A DNA stretch of 60,000 nucleotides from Apostichopus japonicus. Lineage: Eukaryota; Echinodermata; Holothuroidea; Aspidochirotida; Stichopodidae. The notes under the pieces were generated by a model, which saw only the letters and a list, made by a program, of their open reading frames with translations, did not search any database and was not told the DNA's origin. The position numbers and the translations under genes were made by a program. The DNA lies in NCBI RefSeq assembly GCF_037975245.1, contig NC_092577.1:33192398-33252397 (forward strand), read 5' to 3'. Positions within the stretch are counted from its first letter, which is position 1; the number at the start of each line of letters is the position of its first letter. Shown here piece after piece: positions 58,283 through 60,000 of the stretch.

Positions 58283-60000
58283 ACCCAAATTGTGAAGGAT
58301 AACTTTAGACAAACATGTAGTGTTGGGTTTTTCACCCTTGCAAAAGAAGATTAAAATTTAAGCTGTATAAATATTTCTTTAACCTATCGTGATAGATATT
58401 ATTTCCACCTTCAAAATATGATACCTTAAATGCTTCTTCAAGGCTCCTCCGTAGCCTAAATCAGACCTAAATGTTAATTTCACTGAATTCAGTTGTCTTG
58501 TAAATTGTGATGAATTACAAGAGAATCCTCATGGAATATTGGTGATATCCAATTCGAAGTGATACATGTTCATTAGGAAGAGTTCAGAAAAATATTAAGT
58601 CAACTTAATGATTATACTGTCTTTAATGCGGAAGGAATTTAGTCTGACTGTCAGTGAAAATTAGGAAGCTGTTCTCATTAATGTTTCGGATATTCTCTAC
58701 ATGAACACCAGCAGACGTGACAAGTGAAAACTGGATTATGTTATCATAGTAAAGCAGCATCTGTATAGCCCAATCAAAATAGGGGTCATTTGCTTCCTTG
58801 TCTTATGCAATGTAAAGAACAGTTGAATGTCGATCAAACGCAACCTTTATATAATACAGGAAATATACAGAAGGATTACAAATGTAGCATGAAACAAAAT
58901 TTGGTTGGCACAACACTTTTACAGGGTGCTGTCTTTGACCTTTACTTCATCAATTTCCTGTTATTTCCAGTTTATATATTATAGTATATGCATTGTATTC
59001 ATACGTTGTAAGAACCTTAATGTGAACATTGCAACACGTCTAGTGCCAGCCAAAGGCAAGCAAATTGAAGTCCGTGTTTTCTTTGAATGAAAAAGGTTCA
59101 CGCCCAATTCCCTTCGGAATCAAGTACGAGTATATAGGCCTGGTCGGTTCCAATTAGAAAGCTGAAGAAATCACTGTCTTTACAATGTATTGAACTCACG
59201 TTTATCCAAATTGCTATTTACCCAGAATAAATATCGACCAAGCAAAGCAAACTTGTGTAAACGTCTTTATTCAGTCTTGATCTTTTTTAAAAGAAATATG
59301 ACACACTAACTTAAATGTTGCTTTAAAAATCTTTAGTTTAAATGAATACTACAAAAGTCAATCTTAAAAAGTTAGAAAGTTCTATTAAAATAAGTCGTTC
59401 ACCAGTGTCAACATGAACAAAAGAAAATAATAAGTACATGTTGAAATAAATATTTCCTTGTTATTGTTTGGAATTTTATTCTCAACGATTTCCGGATAAC
59501 GGTAACTAATATTATTTCTTCAGATTCAAGAAAATATACAGCAGATTTTTTTTAAATTATTTTTCTGTCGGGGTGTAATTATATATGTGACAAAAGAAAC
59601 GAAAAATATTGGGAAATTATGTAATACTGATTGATTTAGCTAGACGGATGGTGTACGGTACTCCGTAAGGATTATATATATACATAATGTGTAAAACGTT
59701 CACTTTTAAGCTGCAAGTCCATTTAGCGTAACTATTTACTACCGCATTTTCGCATCTATGCCGACCAAAATATTATGGGCTTTACACTCATTGCACATAT
59801 TATAATGACGTCACTATGAAAAACACAATCGAAACAGAGATGGATTTAAGAGAAGATGAAATGTACATTACCAATGTAAGCAAAATGTGTACTAGAAGAC
59901 AAAAAAAAAGCTTGTCAACATGTCATACTAGAGACACTTCCAACATCCTCAACCATATCGATCCATTTAATAATGCCAATATTTTGCACATGCCATATGA
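58283..60000. other. 3' UTR and downstream DNA, no further gene seen
   Basis: AT-rich. An AATAAA occurs near 59226. Short frames at 58790-59090 show no recognisable domain. Confidence 0.5.

Overview
The window is animal nuclear DNA: long AT-rich introns with GT-AG splice sites, (TA)n microsatellites, tRNA- and snRNA-derived SINEs, many short hAT-like elements, and exon-shuffled extracellular domains. A long HYR (hyalin repeat) array with EGF and SEA domains, together with an NPC1-family gene, fits a marine deuterostome. An echinoderm such as a sea cucumber is my best inference, but no species can be named from the sequence. All gene models below come from reading the bases; no search or RNA evidence was available.

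Three protein genes lie on the plus strand. (1) 738-2552 is an uninterrupted 604-codon ORF with a proline-rich SH3-ligand-like stretch, a coiled coil and a propeller-like C-terminal half. It resembles a TRIM protein without RING or B-boxes. (2) 6413-27401 is a 20-exon NPC1-family gene. Every intron is GT-AG, every phase agrees, and the joined CDS is 3240 nt (1079 aa). The signal peptide runs straight into the cysteine linker before TM1, so the N-terminal sterol-binding domain is absent. The conserved GVDN motif of the RND core reads GGSN. (3) 34758-58282 is a 21-exon gene for a single-pass membrane protein of 1529 aa: signal peptide, one EGF, 14 HYR domains (one phase 1-1 exon each), a SEA domain with a GSIV cleavage-type motif, a Ser/Thr stalk, one TM helix and a 95-residue tail. 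The HYR array grew by at least three local tandem duplications. A fifteenth HYR exon was cut in half by a (TA)n array.

Region by region: 1-737 is upstream sequence with no gene seen. 2553-6412 holds microsatellites and a nested pair of hAT-like elements. The NPC1-like introns hold a cluster of decayed reverse-strand tRNA-Gln-like copies, a 26-bp minisatellite that reaches the exon 7 acceptor, a non-LTR retrotransposon 3' end, at least five hAT-like elements and a tRNA-SINE. 27402-34757 holds a 55-bp minisatellite, a SINE whose 5' end is U2 snRNA, a tRNA-derived SINE and a 100-bp minisatellite. 58283-60000 is 3' UTR or intergenic sequence.

The most unusual items are the N-terminal-domain-less NPC1 paralog with an altered RND motif, the U2-headed SINE present in two copies (one carrying a later hAT-like insertion and long flanking duplications), and the HYR exon severed by a (TA)n array. 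Nothing links the three genes functionally beyond being neighbours.
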